Shown here in pieces: positions 62,706-64,000 of a stretch of 64,000 nt of DNA. Within the stretch, counting starts at the first letter, position 1, and every line of letters starts with the position of its first letter. The notes under the pieces were generated by a model. It did no database searches and was not told the origin of the DNA. It saw nothing but the letters and a program-made list of their open reading frames with translations. Source of the DNA: Heracleum sosnowskyi (taxonomy: Eukaryota; Streptophyta; Magnoliopsida; Apiales; Apiaceae); the NCBI GenBank assembly GCA_030848705.1, contig JAUIZM010000013.1:1240001-1304000 (forward strand), given 5' to 3'. Both the position numbers and the translations under genes were made by a program.

Positions 62706-63391
62706 TCAAGCTTGACTTAAGGAGGATCAAACTAAATTCCAAGCTTGTGACAGAGAAATTTATGGCGAACAGCATCCAGTGGCTTTGTTAAAACATCAGC
62801 AAGTTGCAAAGCAATAGTGATGTGATCAATCTTCAGAAAATTAGAAGTAACGTACTCACGAATAAAATGACAATCAATATTCAAATGTTTAGTACGCTCC
62901 TGAAAGATCTGATTCTCAGCTATATACTTGGCAGAAGTATTATCACAATATAGGTTGATAGGAAGAGGAACCTGAACTTTGAGATCTTGTAAAAGACCCT
63001 CAAGCCAAATGATTTCAGATGTAGCATAACTCATGCTTCTACATTCAGATTCAGCAGTACTCTTGGAAGTTATTTTATGTTTCTTGGTCTTCCAAGAAAT
63101 TAAGGAAGATCCCAGAAAAATAGCATAGCCAGACAATGATCTAGCAGAAAAAGGACAGGTGCCCCAATCGGCATCAGATCGCAGTCAATTGCAGGGATAT
63201 GTTTGCCTTGTAGAACAAACCAACACGCAGTGTCCCTTTCAGATATTTCAAGACATGAAGAGCAGCATCTAAATGTGTTTGAGCAGGAGTTTGTAAAAAT
63301 TGAGAAAGTTGTTGAACATCATAAGAAATATCAGGGCAAGTAAGATTGAGATATAGTAACTTCCCAATTATTCTGCGATAAACTTCAGAAT
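62706..63391 (-). pseudogene. Copia pol 3' fragment in OMT4 (RT end and RNase H)
   Basis: Minus-strand frames read YRRIIGKLLYLNLTCPDISY (end of RT), then after a frameshift near 63178 SGYAIFLGSSLISWKTKK, TAESECRSMSYATSE and LADVLTKPLD (RNase H). The motifs and short LTR point to a lineage different from elements A, B and C. Gag, protease, integrase and most of RT are missing; the fragment ends at 63391 against OMT exon 4. Confidence 0.85.
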
Positions 63392-63670
63392 TGCTTGAAG
63401 CTTTTAAAGAATTGTTGTAACTAACTTCAAGAATTTGGTAAGGTGGTGATTGTAGAATCAGTAGTGCCCAATTATAAGAATGCAGGTTGTTCATCGAAAT
63501 TAAGCAACGTCATGGATAATGATATGATAATGTTGGCATTAAATCCGGGAGGAAATGAGAGGAGTTTAAAGGAATTTGAGGCATTGGCAAAGCAATCTGG
63601 ATTTGCAGTAGTACAATTCATATGCAAGGCGGCTGTTTATAGTGTTTTGGAATTTCATAAGAAAGTGTAG
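63392..63670 (+). pseudogene. OMT4, exon 4 part
   Basis: TGCTTGAAGCTTTTAAAGAA reads CLKLLKNCCN, then a TAA in place of an alanine codon, then EFGKVVIVESVVPNYKNAG to SVLEFHKKV, stop at 63670. It lacks the catalytic HDW segment at the start of exon 4. The sequence is more diverged from OMT1 and OMT2 than OMT4 exon 1 is. Confidence 0.82.
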
Positions 63671-64000
63671 ACTATTGCATCACTCCTTAGTACATCAATA
63701 AGCTTCAAGCCTTCTGATAGAATATATATTTGCATATATTTTAGATGATTTTTTATTCCCATATTAGTTATATTTTACATTTAATTGGATCTTTATTAAT
63801 TAGATTTTAATATTTTATTGTAGGAAGCAAGGAATTCTAAATTGGAAAGGATTAGAGCTAAATAAGAAGAAAATTCGGATTTATTAGGCTACTCGCGCAA
63901 TACATATTGTTTGGGCCGTATCTTGAGTTATGCATATCAGATTTGGGCGATTAAACAACCCACGCGAAGATAGCGAGATTTTATTTTAATATTAAGTGGC
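63671..64000. other. Non-coding stretch to window end
   Basis: OMT 3' flank for about 60 bp, then AT-rich sequence. No gene or repeat identified. Confidence 0.4.

Overview
This is plant nuclear DNA. It is AT-rich, has GT-AG introns, and is dominated by Ty1/copia LTR retrotransposons, Helitrons and MITEs. A small cluster of caffeic-acid-O-methyltransferase-like (COMT-like) genes lies at both ends. The OMT proteins and the element types suit a eudicot, probably an asterid; the species cannot be fixed from sequence alone. No rRNA, tRNA, CRISPR array or prokaryote-style operon was seen. Homology calls are by eye from motifs and from comparing copies inside the window.

Layout: 1-955 is a decayed copia pol fragment, followed by the 3' end of a C2H2 zinc-finger gene (957-1351). 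1352-7000 is AT-rich sequence with two TIR elements (one with a perfect 9-bp target duplication), degenerate tandem repeats and a GC-rich minisatellite. OMT1 (7163-8647) is a four-exon O-methyltransferase broken by a 7-bp insertion. A complete Helitron (9192-11182) sits in its 3' flank; the unoccupied version of the site is present near 58420 in the OMT2 copy.

12920-48439 is a nest. A small AGGGT-ended DNA element is split by copia element A (minus strand, 1808-bp LTRs, internally deleted). A is split by element B (minus strand, 1300/1325-bp LTRs, gag, pol, large ORF2). B is split by element C (plus strand, 11.8 kb, 547-bp LTRs with one mismatch, 5-bp target duplication TCTTT). B and C have the Sirevirus-like layout: a long extra ORF lies between pol and the 3' LTR. 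In C an antisense 130-codon ORF lies head-to-head with this extra ORF across a 530-bp spacer that has TATA-like boxes for both directions. B also has a TATA box in front of its extra ORF. This suggests that the accessory genes are expressed separately from the LTR transcript, and it is the most interesting candidate in the window.

48440-56230 is mostly Helitron sequence in both orientations, plus a Stowaway-type MITE, small tandem duplications and a relic of an OMT first exon. 56384-57918 is OMT2, the only OMT copy that reads through (four exons, 369 aa). Downstream are two OMT 3'-end relics, OMT3 (61027-61671, truncated and frameshifted) and OMT4 (62191-63670, its middle replaced by a copia fragment). 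The picture is a tandemly duplicating OMT family being broken up by transposons, with one probably functional member left here.
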